Assembly: GCA_000247545.1 (NCBI GenBank)
Contig: CP003316.1
Span: 1,521,233 to 1,585,232, forward strand
Reading direction: 5' to 3'
Origin: Pyrobaculum oguniense TE7
GTDB taxonomy: Archaea; Thermoproteota; Thermoprotei; Thermoproteales; Thermoproteaceae
DNA length: 64,000 nt
Shown here: positions 51,310 to 60,239 of the stretch, piece after piece
Layout of the letters: each line of letters begins with the position of its first letter
Numbering within the stretch: position 1 is the stretch's first letter
Made by a program: the position numbers and the translations under genes
Notes under the pieces: model-generated
The model's database searches: none
What the model was told of the DNA's origin: nothing
The model's input: only the letters and a program-made list of their open reading frames with translations

Positions 51310-52420
51310 CGCGCTGGGGGCCGAGGTGGTTATCAACACGCCGGGTTATTACAGAGGCGTCGTGGCCGATAGGCTTGTAATCAACGCCAGCGGCGTCTGG
51401 CTGGAGGACGTGACGGTGAGAGGGGGCTATAAGGAGGTGCCGCTCCCCCAGACTATGACGGCGTATAGGGTTAAGCCTGCGGTGGGCTGTCTAGTGGTGG
51501 CGGGGCTCAACGTGACCATCACAAACCTGAGGCTGGAATGCGCCGCGGGTCTGCTAATCTTTAACTCATCCGGCGTCGTCGTCCGCGGATTCGAGGCGCG
51601 GGGGCCTGTGGAGATGGCCGTGTACAAAAGGGGACTAGGCATCTACGTATACAACTCCACAGACGTGAGAGTAGAGGGTGGCAGTCTGTACGGCTTCCAC
51701 GACTGCGTCTACGTGGAGTACTCCCGCGGCGTCTCTCTCGTCTCTTTGAAGGCCCAGGGCTGTAGGTACGGCGTACATGTCATGTTCAGCGAGGGCGTCT
51801 CTATCAAGAACTCTATGGTTTCCGACAGCTATGTAGGCTTCGCTGTGATGTATACGAAAAACGCCTCTGTGGTCAACGCCTCGGCGGTTGGCAACAGGGC
51901 GTGGGCGGAGGGCTACGGCTTCTTGCTGGCGGAGCTCAGCGGCGTTGTGAGGGGTTGTAGTGCTGTGGACAACGTCCACGGCATCTACGTCTTGTACTGG
52001 GGGGGCACCAGGGTGTTGGTGGAGGGCTGCGTCATATCTGGCAACTACTTCGGCATCACGCTGAGGGGGAGGAACGCCACCGGCGTGGAGTTCGTAGGTA
52101 ATGTGATTCGAGGCAATGTGGTTGAGGTGGATCACATGGGGGTGGGGGAGGACGCCCCTGCCGCCTTGTTTAGGGGCAATCTCTGGGGCGGCCACGCCTC
52201 GCCGTCCCCCTACTACTATGCCAGCGCCTTCTCTGACTTGATGACCGCGACGGAGGGGGCGCTGGCATATTTAGCCGCATCCCCGGCCCGCTTCGTGATT
52301 GACGCCGCCATGGGGAGGCCAATTGCCCACGACCCGGCGCCTAGGCCGGATGAGAGGGCCCCGCCGTATTTGTTGCTTTTGGCCCTCCTCCTTGTGCCGC
52401 TGATATGGAAGTCGAGGTGA
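51263..52420 (+). CDS. nosD: NosD, extracytoplasmic beta-helix protein
   Basis: This protein of about 385 residues has a signal segment (VLRGLFLLIGIAAVSALG), a right-handed parallel beta-helix of pectate-lyase type with many N-x-S-x-V/G repeats (NSSGVVVRGFEARG, NSTDVRVEGGSLYG, NASVVNASAVGN) and a C-terminal anchor (PYLLLLALLLVPLIWKSR). NosD works with NosF and NosY to build the copper-sulfide centre of N2O reductase. The start was set by the TATA box. Overlaps nosF by 16 bases. Confidence 0.87.
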   Translation: MVLRGLFLLIGIAAVSALGAEVVINTPGYYRGVVADRLVINASGVWLEDVTVRGGYKEVPLPQTMTAYRVKPAVGCLVVAGLNVTITNLRLECAAGLLIFNSSGVVVRGFEARGPVEMAVYKRGLGIYVYNSTDVRVEGGSLYGFHDCVYVEYSRGVSLVSLKAQGCRYGVHVMFSEGVSIKNSMVSDSYVGFAVMYTKNASVVNASAVGNRAWAEGYGFLLAELSGVVRGCSAVDNVHGIYVLYWGGTRVLVEGCVISGNYFGITLRGRNATGVEFVGNVIRGNVVEVDHMGVGEDAPAALFRGNLWGGHASPSPYYYASAFSDLMTATEGALAYLAASPARFVIDAAMGRPIAHDPAPRPDERAPPYLLLLALLLVPLIWKSR

Positions 52421-53064
52421 GCCTCAGGAAGAGGTTTAGGGGATTCAGCCTAGAGCTAGACGCCTCGTGGAGCGGGCCCGCGCTCTTCCTCGGGCCAAAT
52501 GGTAGCGGGAAGTCCACTGCGTTGCGGTGCATGGCGGGGCTGTACAAATGCAACGGCTGGGTGAAAATAGGGGGGAGGCCCGCCTCCGAGAGGGAATTCC
52601 TCTATGTCCCGCCCGCCCCCCGGGTGCCGCCCACCCTAACTGTGGAGGAGTACCTAAACCACGTCTCCGAGGTCCTGGACGTAGACGTAAAGCCCATCCT
52701 CGGCGTGGACGGGTTTTTGAAGAAGAGAGGCTCCGAGCTCTCCTCCGGAATGGCGGCGCGGGTTGTACTGGCGGCGGCCCTCTCTTCCGGCAAGGCGCTG
52801 TTGCTGGACGAGCCCCTCCTCTACCTCGAAACCTCTGCGAGGCTTGAGCTGGTGAGGGCCTTGAGGGGAAGGCTCTTCGTAGCGGCCACCCACGACCCCT
52901 CTCTTTTCATCCCCCTGGAGCCCGCAGTGGTTCAAATATCCGAGGGCAGGGCCGCGGCAGTGGGGAGCTGGGCATCGCTTAAGGCGCTGGTGCTGAGAAG
53001 ATGCGGCGGCGAGCTCTGCGTCGGGGAGGAGGAGCCAAAGGCGGTGGCGGGGTATGTTGCGTAA
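52405..53064 (+). CDS. nosF: NosF, ABC transporter ATPase
   Basis: This 219-residue ATPase has Walker A FLGPNGSGKSTAL, a Q-loop region replaced by FLYVPPAPRVPPTLTVEEYL, the signature LSSGMAARVVLAAALSSGK (SSGM in place of the usual SGGQ), Walker B ALLLDEPLLYLE and switch His in ATHDPSL. It powers transport by the permease encoded next, for nitrous-oxide reductase maturation. It overlaps both neighbours. Confidence 0.87.
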   Translation: MEVEVSLRKRFRGFSLELDASWSGPALFLGPNGSGKSTALRCMAGLYKCNGWVKIGGRPASEREFLYVPPAPRVPPTLTVEEYLNHVSEVLDVDVKPILGVDGFLKKRGSELSSGMAARVVLAAALSSGKALLLDEPLLYLETSARLELVRALRGRLFVAATHDPSLFIPLEPAVVQISEGRAAAVGSWASLKALVLRRCGGELCVGEEEPKAVAGYVA

Positions 53065-53800
53065 CATCGTGTTATCTACGCTGAGGCGCGACGTCTACAC
53101 GAAGCCCGTGGCGGCGTTGCTTGCCGTGGGCTGGGCCGCCTCGGTGGCCTTAGCGTCCCTGGGCTCCACCTTTGCCGCGGTGGTGACGGCGATAAACATG
53201 CTCTCGCTGATTTCCTCTCTAGTCGCAATGGTGGGCTCCGCCATATTTACGGCGGGCGACAGAGAGGGCTTACTCGAAGTCTACCTCTCGGGCGGGGGCA
53301 GGCCGCGCTACGCCGCCGCGAGGCTTGTCGCAAACGCCGTAGTCTCAGCGCTGTTAGCCCTCGCCGTTTCCGCCCCTTACGTTGCAGTTAGGCAGATAGC
53401 CGCCCCCTTGGCCGCCGCCCTGCTTGCCTCTGTGCCGTCATCCATTGTGGGCACCGTCCTAGGGCTGGCGTACAGCAACAGAGCAGCGCTGGCCGCCGTG
53501 GTGGTGTGGGCCGCCCTCGCCTTGTTGTACGACGTGGTTGTGGCCTTCCTCTCGCTCATACTGCCCCTGGGCGACGTCGCCATCTTGGCCATCCAGCTAG
53601 CCAACTTCTTGAAGCTACCCTCCATCCTGGCCACCACGGCGGTTGACCCCTACTTGCTTACCCTGGGCCCCCTCGGGGATTTCATTACAGCACACTGGGG
53701 GCTGGGCTTGGCCCAGGCCGCGGTGGGGTCTGTGTACGCCGCGTGGCTGATAGCTCTTGTGCTGTTCTACACAGACACGGCGCGGCGGATGGACTTATGA
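53054..53800 (+). CDS. nosY: NosY-like ABC transporter permease
   Basis: This 248-residue protein has six membrane helices, with the ABC-2 permease-type loop FTAGDREGLLEVYLSGGGRP after the second helix contacting the ATPase. It overlaps nosF by 11 bases. With NosD and NosF it forms the transporter that supplies a sulfur compound for the copper-sulfide centre. Identification rests mostly on gene order and topology. Confidence 0.78.
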   Translation: MLRNIVLSTLRRDVYTKPVAALLAVGWAASVALASLGSTFAAVVTAINMLSLISSLVAMVGSAIFTAGDREGLLEVYLSGGGRPRYAAARLVANAVVSALLALAVSAPYVAVRQIAAPLAAALLASVPSSIVGTVLGLAYSNRAALAAVVVWAALALLYDVVVAFLSLILPLGDVAILAIQLANFLKLPSILATTAVDPYLLTLGPLGDFITAHWGLGLAQAAVGSVYAAWLIALVLFYTDTARRMDL

Positions 53801-54150
53801 GGGGGCTTATCTTCTTCCTTATACCAGTGGTGGTCATCCTCTTAGCTTTGGGCCACAGCCACGGAGCTGGGCTATCTCCTGGCCACGCCGTTTTACACGT
53901 GGCTACGGTGATCCTCGCGGCTGTTCTGCTGTACGTGGCTGCGGCCGCCTACGCGAGGGTAAGGGCTGGAAGGTTTAAATGGTTGGTAGCCGCCTTCGCT
54001 GTTTTACTGCTAAGGGAGTTGACTCTCTCCATATCCATGTACGCGCAGATCGTGTTGTTGGTGCCCGGCACCGATATACCCCTAGATCACCTCATGGGGT
54101 TGCTCGGCTTGGCTGTTTTGGCATACGCCCTCTTCAAGCCGGTATATTGA
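53797..54150 (+). CDS. Four-helix membrane protein after nosY
   Basis: This 117-residue protein starts MRGLIFFLIPVVVILLALGH, coupled to nosY (ATGA). It has four hydrophobic helices with several His (GHSHGAG, GHAVLHVATV, PLDHLMGLLG) placed so that pairs could bind a heme or metal. No family was recognised. Co-translation with nosY suggests a part in electron transfer or maturation for the nos system. Confidence 0.55.
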   Translation: MRGLIFFLIPVVVILLALGHSHGAGLSPGHAVLHVATVILAAVLLYVAAAAYARVRAGRFKWLVAAFAVLLLRELTLSISMYAQIVLLVPGTDIPLDHLMGLLGLAVLAYALFKPVY

Positions 54151-54174
54151 AATCTCCATATCGCAAATAGGGAT

Positions 54175-55293
54175 ATGGAGGTGTTCGAGCCTAAGAGGAC
54201 TTTACTAATCATGGCCCCCGGTCTTTTATCCCTGGTGGCTGGGGGCTTGGCGGGCATAGCGGTGATGTGGGCTTGGGCTGGTAGGCAGCTTCCCCTCGGC
54301 CTTTCAATTGACCAACACTTCTACTTGGTGATTGCAGGGTTTTTCGCCGCGTTGATCGGAAACGAGATATTGAACGTTTTGTCTTATGAATGGGCGGGGA
54401 GGCCTGCGGGTTTTGTGCTGAATGTGGCGTACTCTGCGCTTCTCTGGATCACAGTGGCCTCGGTGTTGAGCGGTAACACCAGCCTAGCCGCTCTTACGTA
54501 TGCCCTTATGCTGGTTGCCCTCATTTCCTACTCCATAAGGACGTATCTTAAGCCTTCGAGGATTGGCTTAAGGCCCTCGGCGTATAACTACCTCCTCCCC
54601 GCCTCTCTGGCCTCTTCCATAGGTCTAGCCGCGGCGGCTCTTGCATTGGGGGGCGACGTCGCGGTTGCGATGCTCTATTTTCCCATCAGCGTAATCTTCG
54701 CAGTTATGTCGAGGGATCTGCCGCTGGTTACCGGGACAAGGCCAGGGGGCTGGGCGCTGAACGCCTTGGCCTTCGCCTTAATCACGGCGGCCTTCTCCTT
54801 TTGGACCTTTGGCGTTGAGGCCGCCGCCGGCTTTTTGCTAATCGCCTCCTGGGTTGCGGCTCTGATGGCTTCCGGCCTCATGAGAGTTGCCAAGAAACAG
54901 CGGCTCTTCTCCTATGTGAAGATTCACGTGGCTTACCTATGGCTCGCGGCTGGCGGCATCTTGCTGTTGGCCTCGCCTGGGGGTTTGTGGCGGGACGTGG
55001 CGATCCACGCGCTTTCCCTCGGCTTTATCTTCAACATCGTGTTCGGCGTGGACGTAATTCTCCTCGACATGCTAATGTCTCAGGCGCCGAGGAGGGTGGT
55101 GGTCAAGGCGAGAGGCGGCGTGCCCCTCGTGGAGCTGGCCACCTTTATCCTGCTCAACGCGGGTCTGTTAGCCAGGGCGGCGTACGCCGGCACTCTGGAG
55201 CGCCTCCTAGCCCTCGTCAGCGGGCCGCTGACTGGCATCGCCATAGTGGCCTTTTTGCTCAACATGCAAATGAGGCTTAGGAAAATGGCCTAA
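54175..55293 (+). CDS. NnrS-like membrane protein
   Basis: This 372-residue protein has 11-12 membrane helices. DQHFYLVIAGFFAALIGNEI near the N terminus and IHALSLGFIFNIVFGVDVIL near the end resemble the His-bearing helices of NnrS-type heme-copper membrane proteins found with nitric-oxide metabolism. Overall similarity is low. It is 24 bp after the preceding gene, in a run of four membrane protein genes behind nosDFY. Confidence 0.5.
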   Translation: MEVFEPKRTLLIMAPGLLSLVAGGLAGIAVMWAWAGRQLPLGLSIDQHFYLVIAGFFAALIGNEILNVLSYEWAGRPAGFVLNVAYSALLWITVASVLSGNTSLAALTYALMLVALISYSIRTYLKPSRIGLRPSAYNYLLPASLASSIGLAAAALALGGDVAVAMLYFPISVIFAVMSRDLPLVTGTRPGGWALNALAFALITAAFSFWTFGVEAAAGFLLIASWVAALMASGLMRVAKKQRLFSYVKIHVAYLWLAAGGILLLASPGGLWRDVAIHALSLGFIFNIVFGVDVILLDMLMSQAPRRVVVKARGGVPLVELATFILLNAGLLARAAYAGTLERLLALVSGPLTGIAIVAFLLNMQMRLRKMA

Positions 55294-55300
55294 CGCCTTT

Positions 55301-56269
55301 ATGCCCTCTGTGGGGCTGTGGCTTGAAGTGGGGAAGTCGCAACCGCGCCTATTCTTCTACGCCACGGTTGATGTAATAAGGGCGTCGCGCATCGCCCTGT
55401 ACCTCTCGGCCGCCCTGCTCGCGGCGGGGACCGCGCTGGCTGTGTACGGGCGGTACGACCTCCACCCGCATCTAATGGCCCTCGGCCTCCTCTCTTTCTA
55501 CTACTCGGTGATGTATATCCAGTTGCCTGGCTTCATAAACGCTGCCCCCGCTAAGCCAGTTACGTGGGCCCTCCTCGCTCTTTTCGTAGCCGCCGTGGCC
55601 GCGACTCCGTATGTCGGCTACGCTGCCTTCGCCGGATTCTCGGCCCTCTACGCTGTGCTTTACCTCAAGGGGGTTTGGGGAAGGGCGGCCTACTATCCGA
55701 ACTGGGTCGCCGTCGCCGGCCTTTTGGCCTTGCCCCTCGCCTCTTCCCACATAGAGGCTATGTATTCTTTCCCCCTCGCCTCTGTTTATGCCTTGATGTA
55801 CAGAATAGACAGCTCTAGGGCCAAGAGGCGGTTCACGGCGGCCAAGGCCGGCGCCTTGGCTGTGGGCTACGCCGTTGCCTTCGCCGCGGCTAAGGCGGGG
55901 TATTTGTGGAGCCCCATCATCCCATCGCTGATCCTCACCGCGGCGGCCCCGCCCGTTCTTAAAGACGTATACTCCGCCGTCTCGCTCCTCTTCCGCTTCG
56001 CCCTACCCCTGGCCTTCCTTCACCACCACGCGGCGTACATGTCGTTTGCCATCATTATGTCGGCGTTGTGCATCCCCTATTTCGTGCCCTCTGTGCTGTA
56101 CCGCTACCTGCCTAGCTACGGGCCTGCGCCGCTCGTCCTCTCCCTTATGGCATTCGTTTTTAGGTTGTTTGGCCAAATCGCCGCCGCCGGCGCCGCCGTG
56201 ATCGCCCTAATAGCCTACGTGGCGTACCGGAGCCTCTCCACAGAACCCATCCCCCTAAAGCCGCCGTAG
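55301..56269 (+). CDS. Multi-span membrane protein
   Basis: This 322-residue protein has about nine helices and no known motif. His residues lie in membrane stretches or at their ends (LHPHLMALGLLSFYY, FLHHHAAYMSFAI), a pattern seen in heme-binding membrane proteins. It follows the NnrS-like gene by seven bases, so it is in the same operon. It may be related to the NnrS-like neighbour by distant duplication. Confidence 0.45.
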   Translation: MPSVGLWLEVGKSQPRLFFYATVDVIRASRIALYLSAALLAAGTALAVYGRYDLHPHLMALGLLSFYYSVMYIQLPGFINAAPAKPVTWALLALFVAAVAATPYVGYAAFAGFSALYAVLYLKGVWGRAAYYPNWVAVAGLLALPLASSHIEAMYSFPLASVYALMYRIDSSRAKRRFTAAKAGALAVGYAVAFAAAKAGYLWSPIIPSLILTAAAPPVLKDVYSAVSLLFRFALPLAFLHHHAAYMSFAIIMSALCIPYFVPSVLYRYLPSYGPAPLVLSLMAFVFRLFGQIAAAGAAVIALIAYVAYRSLSTEPIPLKPP

Positions 56270-56288
56270 TGTTAACCAAAAGGCTTAA

Positions 56289-57044
56289 ATGGAGGTGCGG
56301 TTGCCGACCGCCATGAGGTTGATCCCGCGGGAGTGGACAATCACCGGCGTTTTAACCACAAACCTGGCGGTGGCCCTCTCGTTGGGCCTCCCCGCCGAGC
56401 CTTGGCGGGTTGCCCTAGCCGCCGTAGCCTTTTTCGTACACCTCACCACTTTTAGCCCCTTGTTCGAGACCGCTTCGAGGAGGGCCGTCCACTGGCCGCT
56501 GGTGGCCCTCAACGGCGCCGTGTACATACCCATCCTCTGGAGCGTGGAATTGCCAATTTTGACATACTTATTCGCGCTCTCCGCCGTGGTTCTGCTAGTG
56601 GCATCCCACGGCAGGTTGAGGACCGCCTACGGCTACGTGGCGGGCCTAGCCCTTTACGCATCACTGGTTATCCCGATGAGGTATCTCCTCGGGCGCCCCG
56701 ACGCCGCCGAGCTCTACGGCCTGGCGCTCTACGTGGCGTATTTCGTGGCCTACGCCCTCTACGTGGAGAGCCGCTTGGCGTTTAGAAACGTGGACTGCGC
56801 AGTCCCCCTCCTCTTCTGGGCCCCAGCCGCCGGCTTTTTAGTAGGGACAAACCCGTTGCTGGCAGTCCCCGCCGCAGAGCCGACAGCCTCGCTGCTGCAG
56901 AACTATAGGAGGTGCCAGAAGGTGGGCGACTTGGAGTCCATAAAGAAAATGGGCAAATCCATCTTGTTAAGGAGCCTCCTCTTCACCGCTTTGCTAATCG
57001 CGGCTGTGAGACTTGGCTCTACGCGGCCTTTCGCAATGTCGTAG
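56289..57044 (+). CDS. Multi-span membrane protein, YwiC-like
   Basis: This 251-residue protein has about seven helices. An early RLIPREWTITGVLTTNLAVA segment loosely resembles the P-x-E-H/W-G region of YwiC-type proteins that accompany nitrate-respiration genes. A cytosolic patch near the end (LLQNYRRCQKVGDLESIKKM) is basic. It is the last gene of the nos-linked run. A GGCTTAAAT just before the ATG overlaps the likely RBS/TATA region. Confidence 0.45.
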   Translation: MEVRLPTAMRLIPREWTITGVLTTNLAVALSLGLPAEPWRVALAAVAFFVHLTTFSPLFETASRRAVHWPLVALNGAVYIPILWSVELPILTYLFALSAVVLLVASHGRLRTAYGYVAGLALYASLVIPMRYLLGRPDAAELYGLALYVAYFVAYALYVESRLAFRNVDCAVPLLFWAPAAGFLVGTNPLLAVPAAEPTASLLQNYRRCQKVGDLESIKKMGKSILLRSLLFTALLIAAVRLGSTRPFAMS

Positions 57045-57246
57045 TTAACCCCATCTGGGAGGCAGTTGGCTAGCGCCTACCGACTGAAGTAACGTCTCTA
57101 TAACACTGTCTTTGCGTATCCGCTTCTTTGTGGCGCTTTGTCTCGGCTAATTGACCTGCACCTCATCTTCCTCTACGGCGAAATACCACCCCGCCTACGC
57201 TACGGCGCTGGCCACGCTGTTTGCTGTGAGGGTTCAGCGGCGGGGG

Positions 57247-57930
57247 CTAGACCACGGCGCCGCCCTGTGTCTTCTTTTCCATCTCCCTCCTCCTTATCAA
57301 GCCCCTCACCACTGCTATGTACGTCATTAGCTTGGGGTAGTAGTCTAGAAGGTCTTCCCTCCCCGTTTCGATGTACTCGTTGTATATCGCCTCGGCAATT
57401 CTCTCCAGCTCCGCCACGTCGTCCCAGGTGTAGTCCTTAATCTCCTTGTCGAGTAGGGCTATCAGCCTCCTCCTCACCTCCTCGGTGTAGTATTTGGACT
57501 GGACGTAGGGCACAGCCGTTTTGAGACTCCCCCTGAGCAACACGGCTTCCGGCTCGTTTACAACACCCTTGGCGGACAAGAAGTCTATGAGAGTGGTTTG
57601 ATACGTGTAGAAGCCCTTGGCCAACGTCCTCACGTCCCGCCTAAGGGCGTTGAGCCGGGCGGCGATGGAGTCCACCCGGCCCTTCAGCTCGGACATGGAA
57701 CTCTCAACCTTTTCTACTCGGTCTCTCAACTCCGCCACTGAGGCTTCTAATTTTTCTACTCGGTTGCTAAGGCCATCTACTGCCTTTTCGAGCTTGTCGA
57801 TGTGCCCTTTAAGCTCTATCTTGACTTTATCGATTTTTCTATCCAGCGTGTAGTAGAGTATCAAAATCGCGACCGCTACTAGGGGCGCCTGTGCGATCAG
57901 CGAGCTAAGTACTATATCGATATTAACCAC
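57247..57930 (-). CDS. Coiled-coil membrane protein
   Basis: This 227-residue protein has one N-terminal membrane helix (APLVAVAILILYYTLDRK). Residues 35-115 are a heptad-repeat coiled coil (IDKLEKAVDGLSNRVEKLEA, then SVAELRDRVEKVESSMSELK). A helical domain rich in Tyr and Glu follows (WDDVAELERIAEAIYNEYIE), ending in a charged tail. Proteins with this plan are frequent in Pyrobaculum as multicopy families. The function is unknown. Confidence 0.7.
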   Translation of the reverse strand: MVNIDIVLSSLIAQAPLVAVAILILYYTLDRKIDKVKIELKGHIDKLEKAVDGLSNRVEKLEASVAELRDRVEKVESSMSELKGRVDSIAARLNALRRDVRTLAKGFYTYQTTLIDFLSAKGVVNEPEAVLLRGSLKTAVPYVQSKYYTEEVRRRLIALLDKEIKDYTWDDVAELERIAEAIYNEYIETGREDLLDYYPKLMTYIAVVRGLIRRREMEKKTQGGAVV

Positions 57931-58035
57931 GTATTTGGCTGGCCCTTGTTTTAAATGGTTTTCGGATGGATAAGCGGTGGCGCGGCTCTGGCGTCGCGTA
58001 CACGCTGCAGAGCACGTCGACGCCTTGTCGTGCGG

Positions 58036-58719
58036 CTATTTGCGGCCTAGCGCCTTTAGTATAGCCTCCACGTCGTCTGTGGCTATGCCGTCTACACCCC
58101 TCTTCCACAGCTCCGCCGCTGTGGCTGGGTCGTTGACGGTCCACACCACGACGTAGAGGCCAAGCTTGTGGGCTAGGGATATGGCCTTCTCCGTGGCTAG
58201 GGTGTAGCGGGGGAGGACTATGTGGCATTTAAGCTTCTTGGCGTCCAACACGCGGCCTGGGGGCTTGGCATATACAAGCCCCTTGTACCCCTCCACTTGG
58301 GCTAGGGCTTGGTCGTGGAAACTGATTACGGCGGCCCAGCGGGCGGCCCCGGCTTCTTTTATAACCCTCCACACGGCAGCCGCGTCTTCGGGGTGTTTAA
58401 CCTCTACGAAAACCCCAGCCCTCTCAGCCACCAGCTCCAGGGCCTCCCTCAGCGAGGGCACTCTGCCTTTGGTCACACGCCTCACCTCTTCCCACGTTGC
58501 AGTCCTCACGTTTAGGAAGACGCCGAAAGTCCTTTCTAGAGTGTCGTCATGGCTTAGCACCACGACTCCGTCAGCTGTCATCTGGACGTCGGCTTCCACA
58601 ATGTCTGCGCCGCTTTTAATCGCCGCCTCTAATGATGGCAACGTGTTTTCAAGCTCCTTTACAGGATAACCCCGGTGCCCCACTACGGCCCGCCTCTTGA
58701 GAATGTCCAAGATGTCCAC
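58036..58719 (-). CDS. Glycerophosphodiester phosphodiesterase
   Basis: This 227-residue TIM-barrel enzyme has VVGHRGYPVKELENTLPSLE near the N terminus (catalytic His-Arg and Glu-Asn), SGADIVEADVQMTADGVVVL (metal Glu/Asp), SHDDTLERTFG (second catalytic His), VEVKHPED and the end VVWTVNDPATAAELWKRGVD with GIATDD. It hydrolyses glycerophosphodiesters from lipids to glycerol phosphate and an alcohol. In an archaeon this may serve ether-lipid recycling. Confidence 0.92.
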   Translation of the reverse strand: MDILDILKRRAVVGHRGYPVKELENTLPSLEAAIKSGADIVEADVQMTADGVVVLSHDDTLERTFGVFLNVRTATWEEVRRVTKGRVPSLREALELVAERAGVFVEVKHPEDAAAVWRVIKEAGAARWAAVISFHDQALAQVEGYKGLVYAKPPGRVLDAKKLKCHIVLPRYTLATEKAISLAHKLGLYVVVWTVNDPATAAELWKRGVDGIATDDVEAILKALGRK

Positions 58720-58763
58720 GGCTGGGAGGCAAAACCTATTTATATATCAGCCGGCATTGGGAT

Positions 58764-58844
58764 ATGGCATACACTCTGGCTCCGGCATTTCAGCCTTTTT
58801 CGGAGGCAGAATTGGCAGAGGGCGGATATGCGGTTGCTGGATAG
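58764..58844 (+). CDS. Possible 26-residue leader peptide before the E1-like gene
   Basis: ATG 58764 lies about 23 bp after the TATA box TATTTATATA (58737-58746), the right place for a leaderless start, and encodes 26 residues (MAYTLAPAFQPFSEAELAEG...). It overlaps the next gene's ATG by 17 bases. A purine-rich GAGGGCGGA before that ATG can act as its ribosome-binding site. Translation of the short frame could couple to or control the E1-like gene. It may simply be 5' untranslated RNA. Confidence 0.3.
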   Translation: MAYTLAPAFQPFSEAELAEGGYAVAG

Positions 58845-59559
58845 GTACAGCAGGCAAGTTGCGGTAATAGGCGAGGAGGGCCAGAGGAGGATAGGGCAGA
58901 GCTCGGTGGCGGTTTTCGGCGTTGGCGGGCTGGGAACGTTGGTGGCTCGTTACGTGGCAGGTGGAGGATTCAAGAGGCTGTACCTAGTTGATTTCGACAC
59001 AGTCTCCCTATCAGATATCCACAGGCAGATTCTGTATACGACGGAGGATGTGGGGAGGCCCAAGGCGGAGGTGGCGGCGCGTGTCCTCAAGGCTGTGAAC
59101 CCCGAGGTGGAGGTCGTGTCAGTTGCCGAGCCCATTAGCCCAGCTCTCGCGGAGATGATTGCCAAGGAGGCGGATATAATTGTCGACGCGCTTGATAACT
59201 GGGCCTCTCGCCATGTGGTCAACGCCGCAGCCGTAGCCCACCGCAAGCCGCTAATCCACGGTGCGGTGCAGGAGTGGTATGGCCATGTTACTACAATTGT
59301 GCCGGGGAGGACCCCTTGTCTCGAAGACCTCTTTGGTCGCTTCAAGGGACTGCCTTCATGTCAGGCTGGCTACTGCCCGGTGCTCGGCCCGGCGGTGGGG
59401 GTAATCGCCTCGCTGATGGCGCTTGAGGTGTTCAAGACGGCGCTTGGAGCCCCCTCGCTAGCCGGCAAGTTGCTGGTCGTCGACCTGAAGCACATGTCTT
59501 TTGACGTCTTAGAAGTGGCGCGCAACCCTAACTGTCCCGTGTGCGGCCGCTTGGGGTGA
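58828..59559 (+). CDS. ThiF/MoeB-type E1-like adenylyltransferase
   Basis: This is a protein of about 243 residues. RYSRQVAVIGEEGQRRIGQS opens the typical MoeB/ThiF fold. The ATP loop is VFGVGGLGTLVARYVAGGGF, with LVDFDTVSLSDIHRQILY following. A DALDNWASRHVVN segment holds the Mg Asp, and CPVCG at the end is one half of the zinc site; CQAGYC may be the other. It activates the C terminus of a small MoaD/ThiS-like protein. Next to a NarJ/TorD chaperone, molybdenum-cofactor synthesis is the likelier use. Confidence 0.87.
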   Translation: MRLLDRYSRQVAVIGEEGQRRIGQSSVAVFGVGGLGTLVARYVAGGGFKRLYLVDFDTVSLSDIHRQILYTTEDVGRPKAEVAARVLKAVNPEVEVVSVAEPISPALAEMIAKEADIIVDALDNWASRHVVNAAAVAHRKPLIHGAVQEWYGHVTTIVPGRTPCLEDLFGRFKGLPSCQAGYCPVLGPAVGVIASLMALEVFKTALGAPSLAGKLLVVDLKHMSFDVLEVARNPNCPVCGRLG

Positions 59560-59590
59560 AACGCTTTAATACAACCTAAGTACCTCCGCT

Positions 59591-60118
59591 GTGGACACAA
59601 GAGGACTATTATACATTATTGCGGCTAGGGCGCTGGACAGCCCCCTAAAGCTCTTGGAGGTGGGCGAGGAGCTGGCGAAGTTCGCCGAGGAGGCTGGCGC
59701 CGGGGAGCTTCTGGAATTTCTACAAGCCGCCCGGGTTATGGACATAGAGGGGCACAGGGTGGAGATTTTTGAGCTCGCCCCGAAGTGCCCTCCCTACGCG
59801 GGATACTACGCCTTGGGGGAGGACAGCAGGGAGAGGGGGTGGTATATGCATACCATACTGACGTATTACCGCGCCTTTGGCTTCGACATGGATGTGAGGA
59901 GGGAGCTACCGGACTATTTTCCTATCATGCTAGAATTCCTCGGCGCGACGTACGGCGTCGACGACATGGGCAAAGCGGCGATGAGGCGGGACTTCTACCG
60001 GAGGTTTATAAAGCCGTGGTTCAGCAAATTCAAGGAATGTGTAGAGAGGCACAAAAGCCCCTATTCACAAGTCCTAAAGATGGTGGAGAGGCTATTTCAA
60101 GAGTTTGAAAACCTGTAA
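59591..60118 (+). CDS. NarJ/TorD-family molybdoenzyme chaperone
   Basis: This 175-residue all-helical protein starts at GTG, about 25 bp after a TATA-like GCTTTAATA. The family signature is RRELPDYFPIMLEFLGATYG (usually E..DHL..ELEFM), followed by FKECVERHKSPYSQVLKMVE. Such proteins bind the signal or apo form of nitrate, DMSO or selenate reductases until the cofactor is inserted. No reductase gene is in the window, so its client lies elsewhere. Confidence 0.72.
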   Translation: MDTRGLLYIIAARALDSPLKLLEVGEELAKFAEEAGAGELLEFLQAARVMDIEGHRVEIFELAPKCPPYAGYYALGEDSRERGWYMHTILTYYRAFGFDMDVRRELPDYFPIMLEFLGATYGVDDMGKAAMRRDFYRRFIKPWFSKFKECVERHKSPYSQVLKMVERLFQEFENL

Positions 60119-60239
60119 AGGCGCCCCTCCGCCAAGCAAACACGGCCTTGCAGTTGTCCACTTCTGGTACTGGCATTTATATTCTAAGCCAATTTCCACG
60201 TCTGCACATGCCTTCTAATATGAGCGATGTTGTAATGGC

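Noticed and set aside
57138-57440. Forward frame between the YwiC-like and coiled-coil genes
   Set aside because: Mostly antisense to the coiled-coil gene. A short piece (AKYHPAYATALATLFAVRVQ) in another frame looks membrane-like but is too short to call.
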